The translations under genes were made by a program, and so were the position numbers. Positions 10,466 to 22,470 of a stretch of DNA of 64,000 bases are shown here, in pieces. Positions within the stretch are counted from its first letter, which is position 1, and each line of letters begins with the position of its first letter. This stretch comes from Lycorma delicatula (lineage: Eukaryota > Arthropoda > Insecta > Hemiptera > Fulgoridae), in NCBI RefSeq assembly GCF_047948215.1, contig NC_134456.1:82290515-82354514 (forward strand), written 5' to 3'. The notes beneath the pieces are model-generated. The model did not search any database and was not told where the DNA came from. It was given only the letters and a program-made list of their open reading frames with translations.

Positions 10466-11450
10466 CTTTTTTTTGTTTTTTTTTTCTTCCTTACTCCCCT
10501 ACGCCGGTCCTGCAATTAAGCATAGAACAGCGTAGGGGTATCCTTCCTACTCTAACACCCCTTCCCACCTACCAACATGGCAGGTTGAGCTGTCGGTCGG
10601 ATTTTTATTTTGTATTATATTAGTAAGCCATTACTATTAGCAACCTATTAGAGTACCCCGCTTCCTGTGAAGTTTTTTTAGCAGTGTTCCTATATGAGGC
10701 TATCCAGCTCCCAGTTGTCATTATACAAAAACTGCCACAAGGGATCCCCGATCCCTCATCAAGAACGGCCCATCTCGGCGAACTGTCCTCTCCAGATCGA
10801 GGCTGCTCTCCCTAACTAACCACACGCACGGTTACACAAGATCGAGGTCCCAACCGTCACGGGATTTTGTCTTCAATATTCTAGTTAGTAGCTTGCCTCT
10901 TCACATTTCCCCAGGCCTGCCTACTGGAAAGCATATAACCCATAGTCCTCTCTGGAGTAAGCCAGGTCAAACCCAGCTCCTGTCGAACACCGACCTACCT
11001 ACAACAGTGGTATATGGTGTGCTCCGGTGTGTCCTGTGATTCGCAGTATCTGCAAACAGAGGTAGCCCGTTTACCAAACCGGCACAGGTACCCCTCAAAC
11101 TCCTCATGCCCGGTTAGCAGCTGGGAGAAGTAAAATCCCACCTCCCCCAAAGCCACGTTGAACCCACAGATCAATGCTATGTATAATGTGTCTTGTCCAT
11201 TCTCCCGTAGGAGAAGCATTCCAGACTTCCCGCCAATCTCTCAAAAGGATTTGTCTAGCCTAAAATTTAGGCATTCCGTTAAACACCAGTATAGTAAACA
11301 ACTGGATTCAGAGACCTCAACGTTCAGCCATACGATTGATTGTAGAATCGCGTACGAAACCTATCAGATTGTTTTGAGCCATGTTAGTTCTCTGGAGCTA
11401 ATATCCCGAAGAAATATTATCAAAATGTTCAATGCATTAGCCGGGTAAGA
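10466..11450 (-). pseudogene. R1-like LINE ORF2 C-terminus and 3' UTR
   Basis: A minus-strand remnant of a non-LTR retrotransposon. The frame at 10995-11219 contains GEVGFYFSQLLTGHEEFEGY, then RFGKR and a zinc-binding-like set C-x2-C...DTPEH...C, the standard end of R1-type ORF2 proteins. Just upstream, in other frames, lies a W-x-x-x-WN...W-T segment typical of the same region, so at least one frameshift is present. A noncoding 3' part follows toward lower coordinates and ends in an A-rich tail at about 10466-10490. The reverse transcriptase is missing. Confidence 0.8.
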
Positions 11451-12060
11451 TTTGGACTTATGAGGGCTAATAATGTCACTTTCAAATGTACAGTAAGCTA
11501 TATACTGTCTTGTCATCTCTTTTTTCAACGTAGCTTTGTGAACGAGGGTTTTGCCTTACCCCTCCATTGACCGACTTCATATTCCAGGCAGCGTAGAAGT
11601 TAGACCCAGACCGGGTCAGAACCTTGAGATCGGTTGATTATCTGTAAAGTGGTTCTGCCTCACAACCAGGAAACCACATCAAAACTGGGATGGTTATATT
11701 CTCTGGAGTCTCATTTGAAGAGGGAAGAGATAATTTGCGCGATTTTCGAGCAGATGTGCAGGATAATTTCGAACTTATATTAAAGGTCGGTAGGTGAGCG
11801 GCACTATCTTATTCTGTAGTCCAATGTAGCAGGAAGACAAACCTATTGTCTACAAAAGTAACAACTGACGCAGCAGCAATCAGACTTGCTATTATCAGGC
11901 TAGACAAGTAATGGTACTTAACGTTACTGGGGAAATTGTGTTGATAAAACTAGGCTAAGCAGGTGGCCCCTTGGTAGAGCCTGTGTTACATGCTCATGTG
12001 TCGTTAATTGCCGTACTGTCGCAAGACACTGTACGTACTGGTGCAAGAGAAAACTTTTAA
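11451..12060. other. Moderate-GC segment, unclassified
   Basis: This stretch is less AT-rich than average and may continue the neighbouring retroelement or belong to another one. I could not identify a domain on either strand. Confidence 0.35.
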
Positions 12061-12659
12061 GTGTACGCAATCGTAATCAGATTCTTATTATATTAAGACT
12101 AGATATACTCGTAAATTAATTTTTTTTATGCCTTGATTGTTTTGTTCAAGTTGATGGTAGATATAACAATAATTTATTTATAACTATTAATTCCTACAGA
12201 TATTATATTACAAAAATAAATAGGTGCAATTTTAAAATTTAATTTTGTTATTTTTAGGTATTAGTTTTCATATTTTCATAATATGTAATATATCAGAAAC
12301 AAATATATATGTGTAGTAAAAACAACCAATGTTTCATGAGGTACACGCGAAATTTATAATCTTTCCAAAAAAATCTTTATTTAATGAGCTATTGAAAAGT
12401 TTTTTGACAAAATTAATAGTGTACGATAAGAAATACATTAAAAAAGAAAAAAAACAAAATTTTATTTTGTTTTATTTTATTTTATTCTGCGCGAATGTGT
12501 CATACTGGTATTTTTACTTGCAAAAGTTTCTTTTCTTACTCCATCAATTAATAAAGTTAAATACATTGAGATACGTTTAAAAATTTTAAAAAGAATTATC
12601 TCACACTTAACTGTATCTAGATATAATAATTTTTTATTTTACTACTTTACTACTAGTCA
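12061..12659. other. AT-rich stretch, nothing recognised
   Basis: An 83-codon frame at 12329-12580 is lysine/phenylalanine-rich and low complexity. It is most likely chance. Confidence 0.5.
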
Positions 12660-12867
12660 AGGTGCTCCCCCTCAGGAGAGCTCGCTTCGTTCGCTATTCC
12701 AGTCTCTCCAGAACCCCCCGCTTTGTTACTCTCATGGTTGTGAGAATAATACTGATAAATAACAATTAAGTTATTCGGATTTATAGAAACATGGAAAAAA
12801 AATTAAATTACAAAAGACAGAATAATATTAGCTATGGCAACTAAAGGTCTTTGACCTTTAGTCAGTG

Positions 12868-13380
12868 ATCAAAGAAGTAAAAATGTAATTTTTACTTCTT
12901 TGTACGAAATAAAGGAAGTATTGTAATCGCATAAAATGTTGGTTTTCAGATTTCAACGGAAATATCCATTTTGACCATTCCTGAATCGATTTACACTAGT
13001 TTCGCGGCGTGACGTTTGTACGTATGTATCGGGCATAACTTAAAAACGATTAGTTAAACGTTCAAATTTTCGATTTAGGACTGTTGTAACATCAAGTTCT
13101 GCACCTCCCCTTTTGGTTGTAATCGACTGAACCAAAAGTGTCAAAAAAGCTCTAAATCAAAAAAAAAAAAAAAAAAATTGGATTTTGTTTTTTTTTTTTT
13201 AACTGCAGTAATGAGCCCTCATTGATAGCTTTTCAACGATATATTATAAATAGTACTTATTTTCGATACAAAATTATAGCCAAATAAGATTTTAATTAAT
13301 GAAATATTTGGGTCTTATAAGTGGAAGGCACATCGGTTCGAATCCGACTTCATATACATATATTTTTTAACTTTTTTTTT
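12868..13380 (+). mobile_element. Dispersed repeat family E
   Basis: About 510 bp that recur in inverted orientation at 49400-49860. Landmarks are a terminal hairpin with AAGTAAAAAT and ATTTTTACTT arms, CGAAATAAAGGAAGTATTG, GGACTGTTGTAACATC, ACTGCAGTAATGAGCCCTC, and a B-box-like GGTTCGAATCC near the far end. The hairpin and the pol III-like box suggest a non-autonomous element. No reading frame of note. Confidence 0.8.
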
Positions 13381-13499
13381 TTAATAGAAATATATTGCTT
13401 TATTAATCATTTTTAACCTCTGATGGTAAAAAAAATGTGTATATGTAATTTAACAAGGAAGTATGTTGTGTCCATATCGGATTTTTAATTATTAATTTT

Positions 13500-13715
13500 T
13501 TTGTTCTTTAATTAATATCTTTAGTTGAAAACTTCACCCTCAAGGAGGGTAGGGTCACGATCTATACATTAAAACTTTCCCAGGGATAATACAAATGCAT
13601 CCTGAAAATTTGAAAGCAATCAGTCGGTTGGTTCTCGCGTGATGCGAGAACATAGAAACAAACAAACAAACACAGACAGACAAATAAACAAACTTTCGAC
13701 TTTATGTATAAGATT
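13500..13715 (+). repeat. RTE-style 3' noncoding tail
   Basis: The segment includes CCTGAAAATTTGAAAGCAAT, GTTGGTTCTCGCGTGATGCG, then AAACAAACAAACACAGACAG and TTTCGACTTTATGTATAAG. This order is familiar from 3' ends of arthropod RTE-type retrotransposons. The assignment is from pattern memory. Confidence 0.5.
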
Positions 13716-13799
13716 AATTTGATGATACAAACTCTATAAATATTAAATTAGATTATGTAGCAGTTAATTTGTTTTTTTTTTCTATTTATTTTACTTTTG

Positions 13800-14120
13800 A
13801 TACCTCATTGGACCACTTTAGTCATCCATATTTCAGTTCCTCTAGAATTTCTGTATTAGTCTGGTCTTTCGATTTTCCCAGTATTTCTTCATTCTATCGA
13901 ATCGTTGTTTCCTGACTTCATCTGTAACCTACACTTTGTTATGCGTTTCTAATTTTTTAACGTTGAATCTATTGTTTTGAATTGCGTAGGTAATTTTCAT
14001 ATTATCACAAGCGTCTTCAACCCTCAAGCCAATTTCTTGAAGATCTCGTTGGATTTCTCCAACATATTTTCCACAGGTTTTTTTTGTTAATATTCCTTTT
14101 GAGCAGTTGTTTTAGAATTC
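13800..14120 (-). pseudogene. RTE-like LINE ORF C-terminal remnant
   Basis: The minus-strand translation includes GEIQRDLQEIGLRVEDACDN, then a basic stretch ending in DEVRKQRFDRMKKYWENRK. In arthropod RTE-type endonuclease/reverse transcriptases this combination lies after the reverse transcriptase. Stops break the frame and no catalytic domain is present. Confidence 0.55.
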
Positions 14121-14261
14121 GGTTCTTAATCCGACCACTACAGTTAATTTTATTGCAGAAGATTTAACTAACTATTGCCATCAATGTAAATGATGAAATT
14201 TCACAATGGGATGAAATTTTATTTAGAGACAAAACGTCCGTCTCTTTTTCATAACAAAAAA

Positions 14262-14370
14262 ATTTATTTTGTAGCATGTGAAAAAATTCCAAGCCTAAGT
14301 AGGATTTGAACCCAAAATTTGTTTTATGAAAGGAAGACACGGTACCACTCCGCCGTAAAGATCGGCAAAT
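14262..14370 (-). mobile_element. SINE family B, degraded fragment
   Basis: On the minus strand this is a diverged tRNA-like head with a B-box-like GGTTCAAATCC segment and the body motif of family B. The tail is not recognisable. Confidence 0.65.
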
Positions 14371-15476
14371 AGTGACGCAATGTAGAGAGATTTGATGTCT
14401 TCGGATGGGTCATATTAATAAATTTCAACTTGTGGATAATTAGAATTTCGTGAACTCTTAATTGGTATAATGTGGTGATAATGAATTCCATCGATTGGTT
14501 AGTGACTACGTAATATTATATTGTAATTATTTCATTCAATCGTCGAAAATGGTGAAATTAGAATAAGATTCAAATAAGTCTTTCTACATAAAATTAAGAA
14601 AATTTTCAGGAAGAAAGGATTAATTGAACACATTTTTATTTATTTAATTCAAGATTTGTCATATAATTTTTCTATTAAACCCTTTAATTTGGTACTATTA
14701 GGATTATGTAAGTAATTATAATTTTTGGCGTAGTTTTAGCAAGCGGAATAATATTGGCTAACTGTTTAGCGAATGTTTCTGATAAATATTTATTCTTTTG
14801 ATTTTTAATAAAAATTCATAATCTTATAAAATATACCTTCCATCTTATCCTTTAACAAAATGATTTCTATGTAACTTATAAATATCATGTCTGACGATCA
14901 AGTTTAGTATTTCGAATAGTATTATGATTTACTGTCGACGTAAGTTAGTCATCTGCATTACACGATAAAAGTATTCATTGAGATTATAATGTACATATAT
15001 ATAAATAGCAGAGGGACCATTATAGATACCCGAGGCAGTTAAGACGGTTACAGCCTATTTAATATTGATGATAATAATTTACTAAATCATTTTCACGTGG
15101 ATAATTTTTTTCTTTAGTTCTACTTAAAATAATTCATTGTTTAGTTCAATGCCCGTCTATTATTTTACTACTTCTATGTTTAATTAATAAATTATTATCA
15201 AACGAGCGAAGCAAAATATTCGAGACAAATTTATTGTTTCCAAAATTTATTTGTTTAATGTTTTTTTTATGTAATTTTTTTAATAATCGTTCGTAAATCA
15301 ACTTTGAAAATAAAATTTCAATGACATAACTTTATTAGCTTTAAAATTACCAAACCATTTGAATATGGTATTAGAAAAGCTATCTAATTTCACTGACATT
15401 AGCCTTTTCTATCTACCCTCTCTTTTATTCCATTTAATTTGTTATAAAAAAAATATAAATCTGAACTTAAAATAAT
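14371..15476. other. AT-rich stretch, nothing recognised
   Basis: No coding segment or matched repeat found. Confidence 0.5.
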
Positions 15477-15592
15477 CTATACTATTATGTAAAATGGAAG
15501 AGGGTTTTTGTTTGTTCGGTATAAACAAAGAAACTATTCGATTAATCGTAACCAAATTTTACCAATGTTTCTCGGAATAGAAGATTTTTAGA
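15477..15592 (+). repeat. Dispersed repeat, partner at 3018
   Basis: The second member of the pair described at 3018-3135. It ends about where the LINE tail at 15606 begins. Confidence 0.65.
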
Positions 15593-15605
15593 TATATTTC
15601 ATCTT

Positions 15606-16845
15606 TTTTTTTTGAGGTGGAGGAACCCCATTTACGGGCGCCGAAGGAGTGTAGGACTCGCTAACAGGTTCCGCAAAGTGTTACAAAAATGCGTATGTAT
15701 TCCTCCACCCCTGGCGACCACACCTCCTTGGAAACCGCTAATAAAGCATTACTTCAGGAGAGGGGTGTAAGCGCCCACACTCACATTCGGTCTCCACAAG
15801 CAAACAGCATCCATCCCAAACCACTACACGCATACGCTGCACACCACAACAACTTCTTTTTTTTGTTTAACCACCGGGTCCGTAGTTAAGCAATTTTTTT
15901 CCGCAGAAAATGAGATGAATGTTTTGTAGCGTGTATGATAAATGTAATACCTGACCGGGATTCAAACCCAGGATGAAAGGCCGAGACGCTACCACTCGCG
16001 CCACGAGGCCGGCGACACCACAATAACTAAAGGAGGAAAACATCCAGGAACATAGCACACCTAACAGGTATTAAAACGTACCACACACATTTATACATTC
16101 ATACAGTCAAGCCTACAGAAGACATCCGCACAACAATCATTAAGACATGGTCACAAGACATAACTTATCCACCAAAGCACTCCCAAGAGTTAATTAAATT
16201 TCCACAATCTCACCCAGAGTACACAAACACACATACACACACGCACAACTCAACTATTTACCAACTTATTACTTACCCACACGACCATCAGCCATAATCA
16301 CTAAAAACGTGAGCAACGCCCTCAGGCACCGGGAGCGGAGTGTCCACGGCCTCACCGCACCAAAGCGACCCCGTCATGCTCGAGAGGGCCCCAAGGCAAT
16401 AAGCGGCAGATCTGTCCAACTCGACATCCTCTTACGCCTCATTCTCTTGCAGGCCGCGCCAATGCTCGCCGTCTCCTACGAGTTTTTTCTGTTTCTAAGT
16501 TCTTCTAAAACTTTTCTATTATAATTTGCAATAATAATCCACTGCTTCATACCCTGAAGTATTATCTGCTGAAAATTCTCAGGTCTGAACATGGACCCAC
16601 CCGACCCAGGGCATTCAGCATGCACCTCCGCGCGTCCTGGAACCTCGCGTAACAGAAGAAGACATGGCACGAAGTTTCCTCCACATCGCAAGCCGGACAG
16701 CGGGACTGAATGGTCAACAGCGAACCTAAAAAATACGATCTGTAATCACCATGCCCGGTCAGGAATTGCGTAAGACTATAATCAACTGATCCGTGAGTCC
16801 TACCGTACCAACTTCTTACATTCCTTATCAGACAGTAAGTCTATC
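15606..16845 (-). pseudogene. R1-like LINE ORF2 C-terminus and 3' UTR, SINE-interrupted
   Basis: The minus-strand translation from about 16830 downward reads LTQFLTGHGDYRSYF, then C-PAC-x3-ET-x2-HVFFCYARF, the zinc-type C-terminus of R1-like ORF2. After a frameshift the frame at 16476-16691 continues with FRPENFQQIILQGMKQW and ends in a short basic tail, as expected for the family. About 850 bp of 3' noncoding sequence follow, ending in a T-rich (A-rich on the minus strand) tract at 15606. The 5' portion, including all catalytic domains, is absent. Confidence 0.8.
15855..16014 (-). mobile_element. SINE family B, subtype 1, with 14-bp TSD
   Basis: A minus-strand tRNA-derived SINE with the head GCCGGCCTCGTGGCGCGAG and tail GGTTAAACAAAAAAAAG. 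It sits inside the LINE 3' UTR. Flanks ACACCACAACAACT (15841-15854) and ACACCACAATAACT (16015-16028) differ at one base. Confidence 0.92.
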
Positions 16846-16861
16846 GACCTTTCTGTCCCGT

Positions 16862-17245
16862 AAAAAGGTCAAGGGGGTAAGGCTGTCGAGCAAGGTCATC
16901 ATCAGTATCTCGAGATTTCACCTAATTAGTCTTATTTTTCTTAGGCACAATTGTTAACGATTAAAAAATAATAATATTTGAAAAAAAATTTGAAAAATCG
17001 CACCTCAACCCCAAAAAATGTTCTAAATTAGTGGCTAAGTTAATATACTGCGTCAACAGTATCCCCTGTCACCAAAAGGAGCGCTAGTCTAGCACTGACG
17101 TTCCCTGTTGTAGAAGAGTATTAAAATAAAATGATAAATATTTTTAATTCAGTTTTGTGTTTTTATGTGTGTGCAAACTGTGCATCAGAAGAAAGCCGCG
17201 TGACGGAAAAATCGTACAACTGCGTTGTCGGATTTTATTTTCGTT
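16862..17245 (+). mobile_element. Element C, internally deleted
   Basis: The copy carries the central block AGGTCAAGGGGGTAAGGCTG...TCTCGAGATTTCACCTAATTA, then loses the tRNA-like part and resumes at the tail with TGTGCATCAG and GTCGGATTTT. It abuts the LINE remnant at about 16850. Confidence 0.75.
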
Positions 17246-17290
17246 ATGAAAACGCGGGAATCAACAGCTATGGTCATTAGACCAGTGAAA

Positions 17291-17386
17291 ATTTTTAGTG
17301 TGTTAAAAATAGTCATGCCTGACCAGGATTCGAACCCGGGACATCTGCACGAAATGCCGAGACTCTACTCAGCCGTGAAGGTCGGC
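17291..17386 (-). mobile_element. SINE family B, fragment
   Basis: On the minus strand this is a tRNA-like head with the B-box-like GGGTTCGAATCCTGGTC. It is truncated soon after the head. Confidence 0.75.
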
Positions 17387-18177
17387 TGAGTATAAATAAA
17401 TTCTATTTATATGCTTTTGTGATATAATATATTATTAATTAAAAATTTATATAAGATATTCAAGAATAGACTACAAGATTAATATGTTTGAATTGTAATC
17501 GAATTATTGATTAGTTTATAATTTTTATTATTATTATTGAATCTAGTTTTCACTTGATATTATGAAATTTGGTCGCTACTAATTTTATTATTAGTAAGAC
17601 TTTTTAAATGCAGACTTCGGGTATGTGCCGTTAGGCGACCCAGAGAGGTGGAAGAGCGAATATGCTAATGTATACATTTAAATATGTATGTTTATTTATA
17701 TTAAAGATATATATATAAATGTATATTTTATTTAATATTGTGAAATAGGTGAATTGAAAAAGAAAAAAGTATGTGTATGTGCGCGCACTATGTACAATAA
17801 TAAATATATTTCGTAATATATTACATTAGTTACACAATATTACATAATATTAGTATTACAATATATATTACATTACACATTTTTTATACGTTACATATTT
17901 TGGCAATATATGATATACAGCATCTTAATTAAGGTTTTACAACTGGTACACAGATTTTAATCATAATCGTAGCGTTCTGTAAATTCAGAACTCATCCAGT
18001 TAAACAGACAACAGTGTATAAATGTAAAACAAATTCCTCGTTCAGACAACCTTGTTGTCTCAAAAATTGATTCGGAACAATTAACAACATACACGTCAAG
18101 CTGAAAAGCATGTTCTAAAGATTTTTAAAAATTGTTTAATAAATTTCTGACTTAAGATATGATCCGAGGTTAAGATT
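17387..18177. other. AT-rich stretch, nothing recognised
   Basis: No supported feature. Many short TA-rich tracts. Confidence 0.5.
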
Positions 18178-18187
18178 TGACTTAACC

Positions 18188-18474
18188 CACCGGGTTGCAC
18201 TAGTGGTGAACGCATCTACCCAAATCAGCTGATTTGGAAGTTGAGAGTTCCAGCGTTCAAGTCCTAGTAAAGCCAGTTATTTTTAAACGGATTTAAATAT
18301 TAGATCGTGGATACCGGTGTTCTTTGGTGGTAGGATTTTCAATTAACCACACATCTCAGGAATGGTTGGACTGAGACTGTACAAGACTACACTCATGCAT
18401 ATCCTCATTCATCCTCTGAAGTATTATCTGAAAGGTAATAACCTGAGGATAAACAGGAAAAAGAAAGAAAGAGC
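18188..18474 (+). mobile_element. SINE family A, full-length copy with TSD
   Basis: A complete family A copy: tRNA-like head (CTAGTGGTGAACGCATC; B-box-like GTTCCAGCGTTCAAGTCC), body and tail. It is flanked by TGACTTAACC at 18178-18187 and 18475-18484. Confidence 0.92.
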
Positions 18475-18484
18475 TGACTTAACC

Positions 18485-18854
18485 TTGTTATTTTATGTTT
18501 AAATCGTTGATACTATTAGTAATATTATTTTCATATAAGGTATGAAAAGTAATAATATATTTTACTTGTAAATATTTTTTCACTGTTAAAATGACTTGTC
18601 TATGTTCCATAAAATAATTATGTTGGATAAAACCGCCTGAAAATTTATTTAAGCACCAGGCTGATTATCGTGGAACGTAATTATTACAGTATATTGTAAA
18701 CAAACAATAAATTTATTGCATAATATCGACGTATTTAAAACCACAATTGTATGATTTATAAAAATAATGATAATAATAATTTTGTAAGCATTATTAACCT
18801 CCATTTGTAATTAAATTAATCAGTAAAATGTAATGATGAAGTAAGTTTTTATTA
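18485..18854. other. AT-rich stretch, nothing recognised
   Basis: No supported feature. Confidence 0.45.
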
Positions 18855-19130
18855 TTTATCCTCATTTAACAATAACAGTTTCGACAGTATTCTCATCATC
18901 AGCTAAATATATTTAAAATATCCCTGCAAAACATTCTTTACTTTGTGAATAAAAATATACTAACACGAAACTGTCTTAAACTTCGTAATTTTCTCATTGT
19001 ATTAATTATAGTTTAATTAATAATAGTTAATTCATAATAGTTTACAAATATTTTTATATGTATTTTAAGTATAAATATCTGATGATGAGGATTCACTCGA
19101 AACCTATAATGTTAAATGAGGTAATATAAA
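18855..19130. mobile_element. MITE-like element with terminal inverted repeats
   Basis: About 275 bp with inverted ends of roughly 60 bp: the left arm contains CCTCATTTAAC and CTCATCATCAG, the right arm CTGATGATGAG and GTTAAATGAGG. The interior is AT-rich and noncoding. The target duplication is not clear. Confidence 0.7.
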
Positions 19131-19429
19131 TTCATTTTATCGTTCTATTTTGGCGGTTAAAATAATTATTTATATCATAATTAATTTAAATTGATTATTA
19201 AAATTCAGATATTTTAATAAGAGATATATTAACGGGCTAGGATATCATGTTGATGGCTTTTTTATCAGCAATTGCTGATAGACAAAAAAAAAGATTTTTA
19301 ATGTTTCTCTAAGTGTATACCATTTATTGAATTTTCTTTTGCGTAAATTTCAGATCGGAAAATATAATTTTTCTATCACGCTTAGTCTTAAATAAATTAC
19401 TTTTAAAAAAACATTAAGGGTAAATATAG

Positions 19430-21111
19430 TTAAAATTTGTGAAAAATATAATTCTGCATGGCCATACCTGTGTTAAAATGATATTTCGCTGATGCTTTTC
19501 TTTTATAAATAGCCTCAGACACATCCTGAATTAATGTCCAACAGTAATCGACTAGCATGTTAGTATTCCGTTTCCCTTTATAGCGGCTTTTTCCATCACC
19601 GAAATTTCTTGGTGGAAACGTTCACCGGGTTCGTAACTTACGTCTCCGAGGTTGTCCGGGAAAAAATACAGATGTGAGTGGAGGAAATGTATTTTGAAAG
19701 ACATGTTACATTCCATAGCTCTGTATGAAGTAAGACGTTGATTAACAATATCGATGTTAATTGTCTGATTTTTATTTACCAAGAAAATTTTTGTAAACGT
19801 CTTTAAATGAAGCCCAAGCTAGAACACTTTCTACATTATTTAACATCGAGTTTACATCACCTTTGACTAACTCTCTTATTTGAGGACCAACAAATACTCT
19901 TTCTTTAATTTTTCCTTCACTTGCATTCGTAAATTTCTGCCTGATATACAAAAATCCGGGATTATCCTTCTACATTGCTTTTACAAAATTTTTCATTAGT
20001 CCTAGCTTGATATGGAGAGGGGGTAAAAATATTTTTTTGGGTTCAACTAAGGACTTATGAATAATATTTTTCCAATTTGGAGTTACGTTGTCTCGTTTCT
20101 TCCACTCTTTGGTAAAGTAATGTTTATCCCTAGCTTGGCTGTCCCGTTAACAAAGAAAACACATGTACTTAGTATACTCTAACTGCATGTCTAACAAAAT
20201 AGCTATAAGTTTCAAATCACCACATACATTCCAGCTATTTTTTATAATTTATTTTTTTCGAGAACGTCTTTCATCACGTCATATGAATCTTTCAAATTAA
20301 TACCATAAGCGATTGGTATCGAAAGATATTTGTTACCATCGTGTAATAGAACCAGTTTTAAACTATACTTGGACGAATCTATGAAAAGGCGCCAGTCCTC
20401 AGGTTTATGAACTTATGCAACATAAGCTCACTCATCAATATTTGTGCAATAAACCAAATTATTTTCATCAATAAAGTATTGAGAAAGTTATTTTTGTCGA
20501 CTTCGAAAGCCCGAAATTTTTGTATTTTTTTAAAGTAAATTCTAACCTTGCAGTCTTGATTCTAACAATTCAGCTTGATTTTTTGATAAATTTAAATCCT
20601 TAACCAAGTCATTTAATTCACCTGGTGATATAAGATGTGTCTTATTGGAAGATAATTCAAAATCAAAATCATTGCTGTCTTCTTCAGTACTGCCTGATTC
20701 TTCATCGCTGCTTTCGAAATATACATTCACAGGTGGCTCGGGAACTGGAATAATTTCACTGTAAGGTACAGGCCTGATTACAAATTGAAATGAAGGATAT
20801 TTTGCAGTATGTTTAGATTTTTTAGAAATTCCAGACGCACTTGTTAAACAAAACTAACAATCGGTTACATGATCATTTGGTTCACGCCAAACCATATGTA
20901 CTTTTCAGCCATCCTCTTAAAAGAATACAGAACAATTAGTGCATACTATATGAGAATTTCGCGACTTATCCTGATCACCAATTTTACACTGAAAGTAGAA
21001 ACGATATGCTTTTTTAATTAAAGGTGTAATGTTTTTTCTGTTTGATTTTACGGTAAAATCACTACATACATAACAAAAGGTGTCCACATAATTTACACAA
21101 TTTCGAGGCAT
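19430..21111 (-). pseudogene. Decayed intronless protein-coding copy, function unknown
   Basis: About 1.68 kb of minus-strand sequence read as one degraded protein of roughly 560 residues. It begins MPRNCVNYVDTFCYVC, followed by CKIGDQDKSRNSHIVCTNC, giving regularly placed cysteines (a possible zinc-binding N-terminus). Next come WREPNDHVTDC, an acidic linker (residues near 20542-20730), EDWRLFIDSSKYSLKLVLLH, WNVCGDLKLIAILLDMQLEY, PPLHIKLGLMKNF, HFLHSHLYFFPDN and GERFHQEISVMEK; a frameshift then leads to YCWTL and a short basic tail. At least six in-frame stops and at least one frameshift break it. There is no intron. From memory, similar multi-copy, intronless, uncharacterised proteins occur in other arthropods, suggesting a mobile-element or retrocopy origin. 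I cannot name a function. Confidence 0.7.
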
Positions 21112-22140
21112 TATGACACTGCACTGTTAACAAACTTAAGGCAACAATAAGACTGAACAAAATTAATTCATTCCTAAATCCAGTGCTTAATACAAACAAC
21201 AAAGCTGTTTTTTCAGCTACATGTTTTGACCTGCACAGACATGATTAATCTTGTCCATGATGTATTAGATATGATGTCATAATATGTGACTCTGATCTGA
21301 TTTAATTATTTTCTAGTATCGTTTATTTATAGCTTACAAATTATGTTAAAAAAGTTAAACAATAAAAAATGAGCTAAAAAAATACAATATAGGAGTTTAA
21401 AATGCTAACTATACGTTGAAAAATGAAAAAAAAACCTTTAATTAAAATTTAAAAAATATTCAAAAATGGTTGGCGATTGATTTTCAAAAATGGTGAAATG
21501 GTTGGTTGGAGAGATTCTGAGTTCATATTCGTTTTCAGCATCAAATAACAGATTAAAATCATGTATCGCATGTTAGGAAAATTATGTTTATCAGTGATAA
21601 TTTATCTTTCTGATTAGTAATTACATTTACTAGATATAATGTATAAAAACTGCAATATTGGGTTCACAAAATATTATCTTTTATTTACACTTATATTTAT
21701 GTATTTGAAAGTAATAGACAAATGAGATAATGTTAATAACAATAAATTTTGTTAGGTGTTGTTTTTCTTTTTTTACTTTTGATTTAGAATATTTCTATTA
21801 CATAATAAAACTTGTAGCGATTGCTAGACAAATGTTACAGATTTAAAAAAAAAAATATTAACAGATAAAAAATATCTTTAATTGAAATTAGATTAGTAAA
21901 ATTGTATAAGAACAAAAATTAATAATTACTAATGTCATTAATCTAATTTGTAAATTAATTATTAATGAATTACTGTACCGTAATTTGATATTTTTTCCAT
22001 TAAAAATTGGAAAAATATTTTATTTAAAAATAATAATTGGAATTATTCACTGATAAAATTTACAGCAATGTCCAACGTAATTGAGGTATTGAATGACTCT
22101 TAAAAAAAAACGCATTTCAAAAGTTAATTAACAGAAGGTA
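21112..22140. other. AT-rich stretch upstream of the decayed copy
   Basis: No gene or matched repeat. If the decayed copy was a transposon, its terminal sequence should lie here, but I could not define inverted ends. Confidence 0.4.
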
Positions 22141-22470
22141 AGGAGGCGTATCTATCTGTTGGATAAAGAATTGCTATGGTTTTCCTGTCGCAGGAGAGGC
22201 CGTAGTGTCGCGTACTCAACGATTTCCTCATTCTCGGTCCCGACTAGCAACCTCTCCTACTTTTTGCCACCCGTCGCCCGGGCTTTGAACTTGGTTAAAA
22301 CAGCATCATTGTACGCTTTGCTTGCTTCTGCCTGTTTTTGCCGTGTAACTAAAGGAGAACCGATCATCTTGTTCTTATCATAAGAAAAATTCCGTGACTG
22401 ATCGAGGCGTTCAACCTTCTAACACGTTCTTCCGCTGTTTTAAAGCGTAGAACCCTAAGGCTATTCGTCT
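22141..22470 (-). other. Coding-like island, unassigned
   Basis: A balanced-GC block in AT-rich DNA. On the minus strand a mostly open frame contains LVTRQKQAEASKAYNDAVL followed by KFKARATGGKK and, past a stop, ERLLVGTENEEIVEYA. The alanine/lysine/glutamate-rich composition looks like real former protein (perhaps part of a retroelement), but I recognise no domain. Confidence 0.4.

Noticed and set aside
11158..11448. 96-codon plus-strand frame
   Set aside because: It is antisense to the R1-like LINE C-terminus, whose minus-strand motifs are recognisable.
12329..12580. 83-codon Lys/Phe-rich open frame
   Set aside because: Low complexity, no start context or family resemblance, and consistent with chance in AT-rich DNA.
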